Of a stretch of DNA of 64,000 nucleotides, positions 43,480-53,740 are shown in pieces. The position numbers were made by a program, and so were the translations under genes. The DNA is taken from assembly GCF_014697125.1 (NCBI RefSeq), contig NZ_JACJRG010000001.1, positions 124,001 through 188,000 on the forward strand, written 5' to 3'. How positions within the stretch are numbered: the first letter of the stretch is position 1; each line of letters opens with the position of its first letter. The notes under the pieces are model-generated. The model saw nothing but the letters and a program-made list of their open reading frames with translations, searched no databases and had not been told where the DNA came from. This DNA is from Anabaena minutissima FACHB-250 (GTDB lineage Bacteria; Cyanobacteriota; Cyanobacteriia; Cyanobacteriales; Nostocaceae).

Positions 43480-44481
43480 ATGAATGTTGAGATATCTGCA
43501 CTTTTGGAGAAAGTGCAAAAAATGTTTAATGGCTTCATAGCCTTACTACCGAATATCATCCTGGCGTTAATTGTATTTGCAGTATTTATTTTTATAGGTA
43601 GGCAAATTAAGCGTCTAGTCAAACGCTTAACTCGTCATCGCCGTTATGCTCGTAATTTAGGTATGGTGTTGGGAAGATTAGCACAAGGTGCTACGGTTTT
43701 AGTGGGGTTATTTATCTCCTTATCTATTGTGATTCCCTCACTCAGAGCAGGGGATTTGGTGCAGTTGTTGGGAATTAGTGGGGTAGCAATCGGTTTTGCA
43801 TTTCGGGATATTCTGCAAAATTTTTTAGCGGGTATTTTAATTTTATTGACAGAGCCTTTTCAAATAGATGATCAAATTGTTTTTAAAGGCTTTGAGGGGA
43901 CAGTAGAAAATATTGAAACACGGGCTACCACTATTAGAACTTATGATGGTCGCCGGATTGTGATCCCAAATTCTGAGTTATTTACTAATTCCGTGACTGT
44001 GAATACTGCCTTTGAGCATCGCCGATTGGAATATGATATAGGTGTAGGTTATGGAGATGATTTAGATCAGACTAAGCAGTTGATGCTGGAAGCTATACAT
44101 AGTGTAGATGTAGTGTTAAAAGACCCAGCCCCGGATGTATTGGTGATGGAACTGGCCGAAAGTAGTGTGAATATCCGTGCTAGGTGGTGGATTAAACCGC
44201 CTTTTAGGTTAGATGCACTAGAGTCACGGGATAAAGTCATCTCTGCAATCAAGCAAAAACTGTATGTAGAACATGGCATTGATTTGCCCTACCCTACCAG
44301 ACAAATTTTATTCCATGACCAAACCGAAGAAACAGACGGCGATCGCTCTCGTCAACGTGAAGGATGGCCGGCGGGTAAGAAAGAAGTTCCCAAACCGCGC
44401 AGTATTAGCGGTTCGCTGCGACGATTGGCTGAGGCGGGTAACGGTAAAGTAGATACTCCAACAGCCAAGGAAGAGTCATGA
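43480..44481 (+). CDS. MscS-family mechanosensitive channel
   Basis: A 333-residue MscS protein. Three hydrophobic helices lie at about 15-40, 60-85 and 88-120. TM3 carries the Gly/Ala-rich pore pattern LLGISGVAIGFAFRDIL, followed by FLAGILILLTEPFQIDD and the beta domain with RATTIRTYDGRRIVIPN. A basic, disordered tail extends beyond the usual end. It should open under membrane tension and release osmolytes. It overlaps the next gene by ATGA. Confidence 0.92.
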   Translation: MNVEISALLEKVQKMFNGFIALLPNIILALIVFAVFIFIGRQIKRLVKRLTRHRRYARNLGMVLGRLAQGATVLVGLFISLSIVIPSLRAGDLVQLLGISGVAIGFAFRDILQNFLAGILILLTEPFQIDDQIVFKGFEGTVENIETRATTIRTYDGRRIVIPNSELFTNSVTVNTAFEHRRLEYDIGVGYGDDLDQTKQLMLEAIHSVDVVLKDPAPDVLVMELAESSVNIRARWWIKPPFRLDALESRDKVISAIKQKLYVEHGIDLPYPTRQILFHDQTEETDGDRSRQREGWPAGKKEVPKPRSISGSLRRLAEAGNGKVDTPTAKEES

Positions 44482-45812
44482 ATAACGTGCGGTTGAGGAA
44501 GTTATGGGATGCACTCCATTCTAGCTACTGGTTTTTACCCAGCTTGATGGTTTTGATGGCGATCGCTTTATCATTTATTATGCTCACCCTTGATCGCTCC
44601 ATCGGGTTTGGAGATTGGAGTTTAATTTATACAGGCGGCCCCGATGGTGCAAGAGAGGTACTTTCCGCCATCGCCGGTTCGATGGTAAGTGTAGCGGCTA
44701 CAGCTTTCTCAATTACCATTGTTGCACTGCAACTAGCGGCTGCTAACTTTGGCCCCCGATTGCTACGCAATTTTATGCAGGACACAGGTAATCAAGTAGT
44801 ATTAGGTACATTTATTGCTACCTTTATTTACTGCTTACTGGTACTGCGGACTATCTACGGTGAAGACTATAACCCGTTTATACCTCATTTGTCGGTGACA
44901 TTTGGCATTGTGTTAGCTATCTTCAGTATTGGAGTGTTAATTTACTTCATCCATCACGCCTCAACAATCATTCAAGCTTCCCATGTGATTCATAGTGTGA
45001 GTGAGGATTTAAATAAAGCCGTTGATCGTTTGTTTCCCGAAAAAATTGGGATGAGTCCACCACCAAACCCACAACACACAGAAATACTTCCTGAAGATTT
45101 CGAGTCCTTGGTTAGTCCCATTGGTTCTAAACGCAATGGTTATCTGCAATTTATCGATGATGAACAATTACTAAAAATTGCTTGTAAGCATAATCTACTA
45201 CTACGGTTGGAATTACGACCAGGAAAGTTTGTGATTGAAGATAGTATTCTCGTCGCGGCTTTTCCTGGTAAACGAGTCAATCAAAAACTCATTGATGAAA
45301 TCAACAAAGCTTTTATCTTGGGTAGAGAACGCACCGAACAACAAGATGTAGAGTTTCCGGTGAATCAGTTGGTAGAAATAGCAGTGCGTGCGCTGTCTCC
45401 GGGAATTAACGATCCTTTTACGGCTATCCGGTGCGTTGATAGATTGTGTGCAGGAATGTGCTATTTAGTCCAACGAAAATCTCCCTCACCCTATCGTTAC
45501 GATCGCGATCGCCAATTACGCATCATCGCTGAACCCGTCACCTTTGCTGGAGTGATGGATAATGCTTTCAACCCCATTCGTCAGTATGCCCGTAGTGATG
45601 CCACAGTGACAATTCATCTTTTAGCAGCGATCGCCCACATTGCCCAGTATACCCACAATCCCGAATACCTAGCTGTCCTGCGTCGTCATGCTGACATGAT
45701 TGAACGGGGAGGAAAAGAGGGATTACCAGAACCACAAGACCGCCAAGACTTGCAAGAAAAATATCTCAGCGTCATTCAAGCTGTAGAGCAAAATCATTGG
45801 ATTTCAACCTAA
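44478..45812 (+). CDS. DUF2254 predicted membrane protein
   Basis: A 444-residue protein with four hydrophobic segments in the first 170 residues and the conserved SMVSVAATAFSITIVALQLA stretch of DUF2254. The C-terminal half is soluble, with VRALSPGINDPFTAIRCVD, a strongly conserved family motif. The function is unknown. Its start overlaps the MscS stop by 4 bases, so the two are coupled and may share a role in osmotic or ion handling. Confidence 0.88.
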   Translation: MNNVRLRKLWDALHSSYWFLPSLMVLMAIALSFIMLTLDRSIGFGDWSLIYTGGPDGAREVLSAIAGSMVSVAATAFSITIVALQLAAANFGPRLLRNFMQDTGNQVVLGTFIATFIYCLLVLRTIYGEDYNPFIPHLSVTFGIVLAIFSIGVLIYFIHHASTIIQASHVIHSVSEDLNKAVDRLFPEKIGMSPPPNPQHTEILPEDFESLVSPIGSKRNGYLQFIDDEQLLKIACKHNLLLRLELRPGKFVIEDSILVAAFPGKRVNQKLIDEINKAFILGRERTEQQDVEFPVNQLVEIAVRALSPGINDPFTAIRCVDRLCAGMCYLVQRKSPSPYRYDRDRQLRIIAEPVTFAGVMDNAFNPIRQYARSDATVTIHLLAAIAHIAQYTHNPEYLAVLRRHADMIERGGKEGLPEPQDRQDLQEKYLSVIQAVEQNHWIST

Positions 45813-45888
45813 CTACGAATTACGAATTGTTAACAATTCCCTATCTGGTATGTAAAATGGTCAGCATATTTTGCTTCTTGTGTTGCCC

Positions 45889-46785
45889 ATGACCATTACT
45901 AAACGTCATCTGCCAAAGTTGATCAGTTTTGCTAAAAATCCCAGTCTTTCCCAAAAATTAATGCTCATTGGGTTAGCTATTACCTTGTTCTTCATTTTCC
46001 TGGCTTTCTTTGCGCCTGTACTGCAATCTTGGGGATGGCTACAAAATCCGAAAGAATTTCTCTCGAACCCTATACAAGAAGCACCATCTGCTAAACATTG
46101 GTTTGGTACTAGCCGTTTAGGACATGATGTGTTCTCTCGGACGATATTTGGCGCACAAGCTGCTCTGCAAGTGGTGATTCTAGCTACTGCGCTGAGTATG
46201 ATAATTGGTGTACCTCTGGGAATGTTGAGTGGCTACCTTGGTGGTCGGTTAGATAAGGTGTTGCTGTTTTTGATGGATAGTATCTACACCTTGCCAGGAC
46301 TACTGCTTTCCGTGACACTGGCGTTTGTGGTGGGACGAGGGATATTAAATGCTGCGATCGCTATTAGTATTGCATATGTACCTCAATATTACCGTGTCGT
46401 CCGCAATCATACGGTTAGTGTTAAAACAGAAGTGTTCATTGAAGCGGCTCAAGCAATGGGTGCTTCTACTTGGGTTGTGCTTTCTAGGTATCTATTCTTA
46501 AACGTTATTCAAAGCGTACCTGTACTCTTCACCCTGAACTCCGCCGATGCAATTTTGGTACTAGGTGGTTTAGGCTTTTTAGGGCTAGGCTTACCGGAAG
46601 AAGTTCCAGAATGGGGATACGATTTAAAACAAGCTCTAGAAGCCTTACCTACAGGTGTTTGGTGGACTACCCTGTTCCCTGGTTTGGCGATGACTTTTAT
46701 GGTGGTAGGGTTATCACTACTTGGTGAGGGGTTAAATGAATTTGTCAATCCCCGATTACGGGGAGAAAATGGAAACCGGAAATAG
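45889..46785 (+). CDS. OppC/DppC-like ABC transporter permease
   Basis: A 298-residue permease with about six membrane helices. It has the EAA-type loop EAAQAMGASTWVVLSRYLF and the FGTSRLGHDVFSR motif of peptide/nickel permeases. ATG 45889 is preferred over the upstream TTG at 45871. Its partner permease, ATPases and binding protein are not in this window, which is normal for scattered cyanobacterial transporters. Confidence 0.88.
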   Translation: MTITKRHLPKLISFAKNPSLSQKLMLIGLAITLFFIFLAFFAPVLQSWGWLQNPKEFLSNPIQEAPSAKHWFGTSRLGHDVFSRTIFGAQAALQVVILATALSMIIGVPLGMLSGYLGGRLDKVLLFLMDSIYTLPGLLLSVTLAFVVGRGILNAAIAISIAYVPQYYRVVRNHTVSVKTEVFIEAAQAMGASTWVVLSRYLFLNVIQSVPVLFTLNSADAILVLGGLGFLGLGLPEEVPEWGYDLKQALEALPTGVWWTTLFPGLAMTFMVVGLSLLGEGLNEFVNPRLRGENGNRK

Positions 46786-46920
46786 TCAACCCCTTATAGG
46801 GAATTCAAAATCCTGCCCTCGAACGAAGTGAAGGGTCAAAATTCAAAATTAAGAGTTCTTGTTTTGAATTTTAGCGTTTTGAATGGGATACATAACTTTA
46901 TTAATGATTGAGAGATTAGA

Positions 46921-47124
46921 GTGAAAGATAACATTTCTTTAATTGCGGCGGCTGCTGGTGGATTTATGCTTTCTGTGGCTTTGGCTGGCATTTTACGCGG
47001 TGCGCCAGTTACAGCTTGGCAAGAACACTCAAATGTTCGTTCTAATATTGTTACTGATTTAAGAATCACACCTAAAAAGACCGATAACTTAGAATTTTTT
47101 GGTCGAGAAACACAAAAAAGCTAA
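46921..47124 (+). CDS. Small membrane protein, unknown function
   Basis: A 67-residue protein starting at GTG 46921. One hydrophobic segment (ISLIAAAAGGFMLSVALAGI, residues 5-24) is followed by a polar tail. It is not recognised as a named family. Protein-like composition and a clean stop before the ROK gene support it. GAG lies 7 bases upstream as a weak binding site. Confidence 0.55.
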   Translation: MKDNISLIAAAAGGFMLSVALAGILRGAPVTAWQEHSNVRSNIVTDLRITPKKTDNLEFFGRETQKS

Positions 47125-47211
47125 TATGCTTTTGTAAATTACCCCAAGTCGGGGAATTTCTGATCAGCTTAGTCAAAGCTAGCTGAGAGTTTGCGGTGTG
47201 AGGATGGAAAA

Positions 47212-48108
47212 GTGGGGAATTCTCAAGTAATTGGGATTGACTTGGGGGGAACAGCGATTAAATTAGGGCGATTTAGTCAAGATGGTAGTTGTCTGCAATC
47301 TTTGACTGTCGCCACTCCGCAACCTGCAACACCGGAGGCTGTGTTTGCTGTTATGGTGGATGCGATCGCACAAATTGACCCGAATAATCAAACTATAGCT
47401 ATTGGTGTGGGTACTCCTGGCCCGGCTGATGCTACAGGACGCATTGCTCAAATTGCGATTAATTTACCAGGGTGGCAAAATATACCTCTGGCCGATTGGT
47501 TAGAAGCTAAAATTGGCAAGCCGACTATTATCGAGAATGATGCTAATTGTGCAGGTGTCGCTGAGGCTTGGTTAGGTGCTGGCCGTCAATTTGACAATTT
47601 TATTCTGTTAACCTTGGGGACTGGTGTTGGTGGTGCAATTATTCTCAATGGCAATTTGTTTGTGGGACATCAAGGTGCGGCTGGAGAATTGGGGTTAATC
47701 ACACTTCAACCAGATGGGCCGATGTGTAAGAGTGGAAATCAAGGCTCTTTAGAACAATACACCTCAGTCAAAGCTATTCGTCGCCTGACTGGGAAAGAAC
47801 CTGCGGAATTAGGAATGCTGGCGCAATCAGGAGATGTCAAAGCTTTAGCATTTTGGGACGAATATGGCAGGTATTTAGGTATTGGTTTAACTAGTTTAAT
47901 TTATGTTTTAACACCAAAAGCGATTATTCTTGGTGGTGGTGTTAGTGCTAGCTTTGAGTTTTTTTTACCATCTCTCAAAGCAGAAATTGCACAGCGCGTC
48001 ATGCCAACATCTCGTGCTGGGTTACAAATTCTTCCAGCACAATTAGGTAACTCAGCAGGTATGGTAGGTGCTGCTAAATTAGCATGGAAATTAATTCGTA
48101 ATTCGTAA
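47212..48108 (+). CDS. ROK-family sugar kinase (glucokinase-like)
   Basis: A 298-residue ROK kinase. The phosphate motif VIGIDLGGTAIKLG is at the N-terminus, the catalytic region is IENDANCAGVAEAW, and LTLGTGVGGAII follows. The usual ROK zinc motif C-x-C-G-x2-G-C-x-E is changed here to CKSGNQGSLE, so two of three Cys are Ser. GTG 47212 has AGGATGG upstream; TTG 47191 is an alternative. It likely phosphorylates glucose or a related sugar. Confidence 0.87.
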   Translation: MGNSQVIGIDLGGTAIKLGRFSQDGSCLQSLTVATPQPATPEAVFAVMVDAIAQIDPNNQTIAIGVGTPGPADATGRIAQIAINLPGWQNIPLADWLEAKIGKPTIIENDANCAGVAEAWLGAGRQFDNFILLTLGTGVGGAIILNGNLFVGHQGAAGELGLITLQPDGPMCKSGNQGSLEQYTSVKAIRRLTGKEPAELGMLAQSGDVKALAFWDEYGRYLGIGLTSLIYVLTPKAIILGGGVSASFEFFLPSLKAEIAQRVMPTSRAGLQILPAQLGNSAGMVGAAKLAWKLIRNS

Positions 48109-48130
48109 TTCGTAATGGGCTGCGCTTAGA

Positions 48131-48155
48131 GCGCAGCTATGCCGCAGGCTTTACG
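48131..48155. repeat. Dispersed GC-rich repeat, copy 2
   Basis: GCGCAGCTATGCCGCAGGCTTTACG, preceded by a palindrome-like GCGCTTAGAGCGC. The identical 25-mer is at 50750-50774, and 21 bases of it occur inverted at 16462-16482. It lies between the ROK gene and a convergent gene. Confidence 0.75.
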
Positions 48156-48195
48156 TAATTTGTAATTACCAATGATTAATGAAGATGATTAATAA

Positions 48196-48618
48196 CTAAG
48201 AAAAAGAATAGCCTGTAGTCTTCTGCACGTATTGCAATACTTTATTATATGACTCTGGGTTGCTTGCAGGATTAATAACGATGGGGATAGTACCATCAGG
48301 CAACCAAAAAGTTATCCTGCCGTTGGTTTCTTGACAAAAGGAACTAATACAATTGAGGTTAATTACATATTCGTTTCTTTCATAAAAAATTTTTACCCAA
48401 TAGGCATTTTCTACTTCCAACCCCGTTACTTTGTCTAGATAATCTAGAATTTTTTGATAATCTGCTAGATTATTTTGGGGGATAATCACGATGGGAATAG
48501 CACTATCAGGCAACCAAAAGGTAACTCTGCCGTTTTTTTCATAACAAAAGGCATTAACACGGTCAAAATTGATCACATATTGTTTCCTCTCATAAATAAT
48601 TTTTACCCAGTACGTCAC
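48196..48618 (-). CDS. Protein of two tandem 70-residue repeats
   Basis: A 140-residue protein of unknown function. Residues 3-68 and 73-138 are repeats of each other: YWVKI-YER--YVIN at the start of each, then NGR-TFWLPD--IPIVI, then a helical tail ending in K-TG. GTG 48618 has a strong GAGGAGAGG upstream. Soluble, probably cytoplasmic. It is not a recognised named family; the duplication is clear from the sequence. Confidence 0.7.
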   Translation of the reverse strand: MTYWVKIIYERKQYVINFDRVNAFCYEKNGRVTFWLPDSAIPIVIIPQNNLADYQKILDYLDKVTGLEVENAYWVKIFYERNEYVINLNCISSFCQETNGRITFWLPDGTIPIVINPASNPESYNKVLQYVQKTTGYSFS

Positions 48619-48995
48619 AACCTCTCCTCAAGTCCCAAGTTTATGAATGATGCTTACCCTGTATTTCATGAAGTCTACTAATACTAATTGGAAAATGATT
48701 GTGATAGATAGACTTGGAATGCTATAGTCAATAACTATTTTTTTCCAAGAAACTACGCTAACAAAATCAGGTTGGAAAAGTTTGCTCAACAGGGGAGAAA
48801 CCCGCATAGCAACGCCAGTTAATTGCAGATGATAAATCCGTCCAATATGCTGACTTAACTTTTCGCACAATCTCAAATCCAAAATGGTAGACTTCCTAAG
48901 TTAATGTTGTTGTGTGTAAATTCAAAATCCATTATTGGCATTTTGAATTTTGAATGGTAGATGCCCTTTAGCTACTGTAGGGTATTGAGAATGGG
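48619..48995. other. Spacer upstream of the tandem-repeat protein
   Basis: About 377 bases. A frame of 84 codons on the minus strand (48628-48882) begins MDLRLCEKLSQHIG and might be a degraded gene, but its second half is hydrophobic and unlike a known family. No firm gene is called. Confidence 0.4.
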
Positions 48996-50657
<1,662 letters not shown>

Positions 50658-50749
50658 CTAAAAATACCTTCCGAAAAAACATCCCGACATTGTGCCACAG
50701 TTATATCAATTCAAAATTCGCAATGGACTAGCGTCCCGCTACGCTCTAA

Positions 50750-50774
50750 GCGCAGCTATGCCGCAGGCTTTACG
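50750..50774. repeat. Dispersed GC-rich repeat, copy 3
   Basis: Identical over 25 bases to 48131-48155, preceded by GCGTCCCGCTACGCTCTAA. Sits in the 222-base spacer between divergent pyrG and the amidase gene. Confidence 0.75.
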
Positions 50775-50873
50775 CAATTCAGAAACCCAGATTTTACAAG
50801 GCTTTCTGAATTTGAATCTGTTGCAGAATTTGCGTGAATTGGTATGACATAGTGAATTATCTGTGATCCTGCT

Positions 50874-52709
50874 GTGAAAAAATTCCTACTCCCAGTAATC
50901 TTAAGCTGCTTTATCTCCTCCTCTGTAGCATTGGCAGAACCTAATCCATCTCTGAAAGTTGTTTATCCCCCAACCAACCACCAGACTAGTGCAGAAAAAA
51001 TCTTTTTTATTGGCACAGCACCACCTAATGGACAAGTTCTCATTAATGGTACGCCAATTACCCGCAGTCAGTCTGGCCATTTTGCGCCAAGTTTCCCGTT
51101 AAAGTTGGGAGAGAATATTTTTGAGATACGTCACCAAGATCAAGTGCTTCAGATTAAGGTGAACAGAATCAGCACCCAGCCTGAGATACCCCAAGGATTA
51201 GCCTTTGCTCAAGGTTCTCTGACACCAGTCGCCGACATTGCCAGACTACCGGGAGAACTAATTTGTTTTAGCGCAGTTGCACCCCCTAACGCCAGTGTCT
51301 CTGTGAAATTGGCAAGTCAGACTGTGGCACTTTTGCCTCAACCGCAACAGGCACAACTACCCAGTAATTTGGCAGCCTTGACGGGGCAGAATCAACCCAC
51401 TACCCAGTCTAGCGTAGGCAAATATGAGGGTTGTACTACATTTCCAGCACCTGCTGCTGATTCCTTCACCCAAATTGTCGGCAATAACATCATCTCTGGT
51501 ACTGTTGTCCCAGACTCACGTCAAAATATCGATCTGGGTCAACCGGAATTTCAACTAAGGCTGAATGGTAAGACGATAACTCAACCAGGAACTGGCAAAA
51601 TTACCATCCTCTCACCGGCGCAGTTACCAGTGGCAGAGGTGACAGTAGAGGCTGGTGTGGCTCGTACTGGTGCTAGTACCGATCATTCTCGACTTACTCC
51701 ACTACCCCAGGGAACACGGGCAACTGTCACAGGAAAAGAAGGTGAATGGTTGCGTTTAGACTATGGTGCTTGGATTAATAGCAAGGAAACCCGTATTTTA
51801 CCAGGAGCTATTCCGCCACGCTCAATTATTCGCAGTGTCGGATATCGAAGGCTTCCCGGTGCAACAGAGATGGTTTTCCCCCTACAAACTCGTGTACCTG
51901 TGAGTGTGCAACAAGGCAATAACTCTTTTACATTGACACTCTACAACACCACTGCCCAAACTGATATCATTCGCCTGGATGATGACCCCCTGATTTCTCG
52001 CCTAGATTGGCAGCAGGTAGCCCCCGGACAGGTTCAATACACCTTCAACCTCAAAAAAAATCAACAGTGGGGATATAAGCTGAGATATAACGGTACAACC
52101 CTGGTTTTGGTTTTGCGTCATCCGCCTGTTATCAAGCAAAATAAGCAAAAACCCCTATCTGGTATCAAGATTCTACTAGATCCAGGGCATGGTGGTAAAG
52201 AATCTGGTGCAGTTGGGCCGACTGGATATTTAGAAAAAGATGTAAATTTGGTTGTATCTAAGCTGTTGCGGGATGAATTAATTAAAAAGGGTGCAACAGT
52301 TGTGATGACGAGGGAAACAGATCAAGAAGTATCTCTGCCAGAGCGTCAAGCAATTATCAATCGAGAAGAACCGGCGATCGCACTTTCTATTCATTACAAC
52401 GCTCTACCCGATGCTGGTGATGCGGAAAATACGCAGGGGGTAGGTATGTTTTGGTATCATTCCCAGGCGCATAGTATTGCTATTTTTATGCAAAACTATC
52501 TAGTAGAGAAACTCGGTAGACCTTCCTACGGTGTATTTTGGAATAACTTAGCCTTGACACGCCCCGCCGCCGCGCCGTCAGTATTATTAGAGTTGGGTTT
52601 TATGAGCAATCCCAATGAATTTGAGTGGGTGACAAATCCCCAGGAGCAGAAAAAGTTAGCCAAAACTTTAGCAGAGGGAATAACTGAATGGTTTAGAAGC
52701 GTTAAATAG
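50874..52709 (+). CDS. Exported N-acetylmuramoyl-L-alanine amidase
   Basis: A 611-residue protein starting at GTG 50874. A signal peptide (MKKFLLPVILSCFISSSVALA) is followed by beta-rich N-terminal domains and an SH3-like region near 265-300. An amidase_3 catalytic domain occupies about 430-608, with zinc and catalytic residues His439, Glu454, His507 and Glu573. It hydrolyses the amide bond between MurNAc and the stem peptide in the periplasm. AmiC-type amidases in Nostocales also drill septal nanopores; whether this paralogue does is not known. Confidence 0.92.
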   Translation: MKKFLLPVILSCFISSSVALAEPNPSLKVVYPPTNHQTSAEKIFFIGTAPPNGQVLINGTPITRSQSGHFAPSFPLKLGENIFEIRHQDQVLQIKVNRISTQPEIPQGLAFAQGSLTPVADIARLPGELICFSAVAPPNASVSVKLASQTVALLPQPQQAQLPSNLAALTGQNQPTTQSSVGKYEGCTTFPAPAADSFTQIVGNNIISGTVVPDSRQNIDLGQPEFQLRLNGKTITQPGTGKITILSPAQLPVAEVTVEAGVARTGASTDHSRLTPLPQGTRATVTGKEGEWLRLDYGAWINSKETRILPGAIPPRSIIRSVGYRRLPGATEMVFPLQTRVPVSVQQGNNSFTLTLYNTTAQTDIIRLDDDPLISRLDWQQVAPGQVQYTFNLKKNQQWGYKLRYNGTTLVLVLRHPPVIKQNKQKPLSGIKILLDPGHGGKESGAVGPTGYLEKDVNLVVSKLLRDELIKKGATVVMTRETDQEVSLPERQAIINREEPAIALSIHYNALPDAGDAENTQGVGMFWYHSQAHSIAIFMQNYLVEKLGRPSYGVFWNNLALTRPAAAPSVLLELGFMSNPNEFEWVTNPQEQKKLAKTLAEGITEWFRSVK

Positions 52710-52777
52710 CATATTTCCTCAACGTGAAACATAAACAACAATGTTGATGGTTGACAGATGAGTGTCTGGAGTTGATT

Positions 52778-53740
52778 ATGCTGAAAAATGCCAGAAAATA
52801 TCCAACTGCTATCTTGACGACTCTAGCTTTTATCGGGACTGTAATCAGTACAAATACTCAAGCGATCGCTCAAACTTCATCAACTCAGTCTTCATGCACT
52901 GAGGTAGAAATTCAAAAGCATATCCAGCAATTAGATCAGGGCGAACCTGCTAATTTTAATGCCGTGGTAGCCTGTAAGTCTAAAGCCGTTCCATCTCTCA
53001 TCAAAAGTCTAAATACCTTAGATGAAAACCTCCGCATCACTATGATTGCTGCACTGGGTGAAATTGGTGCGGAAGCATCACCAGCAGTACCTTTGTTGAA
53101 TAATTTATTAGATAGCAAAAGCAAAGATGTACGGGTAGTCGCTGCCAATGCTCTCAAAAAAATTGGTAAAGATCCTGTTCCCGCTTTAATTCGCGCTTTA
53201 GGAAATACATATCCTACTGTACGTGAAGAGGCTGCTGATGCTTTAGGAAGACTTGGCATAGAAGCAAAAGAAGCTGTTCCGGCTCTGATTAATGCACTCC
53301 AAGATTCAGATAGTATTGTTCGCGCTCATGCTGCTGATGCACTGGGAGAAATTGGCACACAAGCAAAAGATGTTGTTCCGGCTTTGACTAATGCACTGAA
53401 AGACCCAGATAATGATGTGCGTATTTATGCGGCTTATGCTCTAGGAGAATTTGGTATGGAAGCAGAAGCAAAAAAAGCTGTTCCGGTGCTGATTAACGCA
53501 CTCCAAGATCCAAATCGTGACTTTGTCGCTCATGTAGCCTATGCGTTGAGCAGAATTGAAGATGATCCGGATCTGTTTGAAGATGAGGAGAGCCTAGCCA
53601 CAGGTGTATTTTTAGTAAAAGAAGCAACACTAACTCATGTCAGCAACAACCCACCGATTATGTGTAAAATTCCAGCAATCAGGTCTGTACTGAGATGGAA
53701 ATGCCCCTCAGTAGTACGGTTGAATAGTAATGGCAAATAA
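52778..53740 (+). CDS. Exported HEAT-repeat protein
   Basis: A 320-residue protein starting at ATG 52778 with GGAG upstream. A signal peptide (AILTTLAFIGTVISTNTQAIA region) is followed by about five HEAT/PBS-lyase-type repeats of roughly 30 residues each, with the recurring AADALG-IG-EAK-AVPALI-AL-D pattern. Such repeats form a solenoid for protein binding. The last 60 residues are not repeat-like. The gene overlaps the next by 11 bases, so the two are probably coupled. Confidence 0.85.
   Translation: MLKNARKYPTAILTTLAFIGTVISTNTQAIAQTSSTQSSCTEVEIQKHIQQLDQGEPANFNAVVACKSKAVPSLIKSLNTLDENLRITMIAALGEIGAEASPAVPLLNNLLDSKSKDVRVVAANALKKIGKDPVPALIRALGNTYPTVREEAADALGRLGIEAKEAVPALINALQDSDSIVRAHAADALGEIGTQAKDVVPALTNALKDPDNDVRIYAAYALGEFGMEAEAKKAVPVLINALQDPNRDFVAHVAYALSRIEDDPDLFEDEESLATGVFLVKEATLTHVSNNPPIMCKIPAIRSVLRWKCPSVVRLNSNGK

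Noticed and set aside
48628..48882. 84-codon minus-strand frame upstream of the tandem-repeat protein
   Set aside because: No known family and a hydrophobic second half. It could be a gene remnant but cannot be supported.
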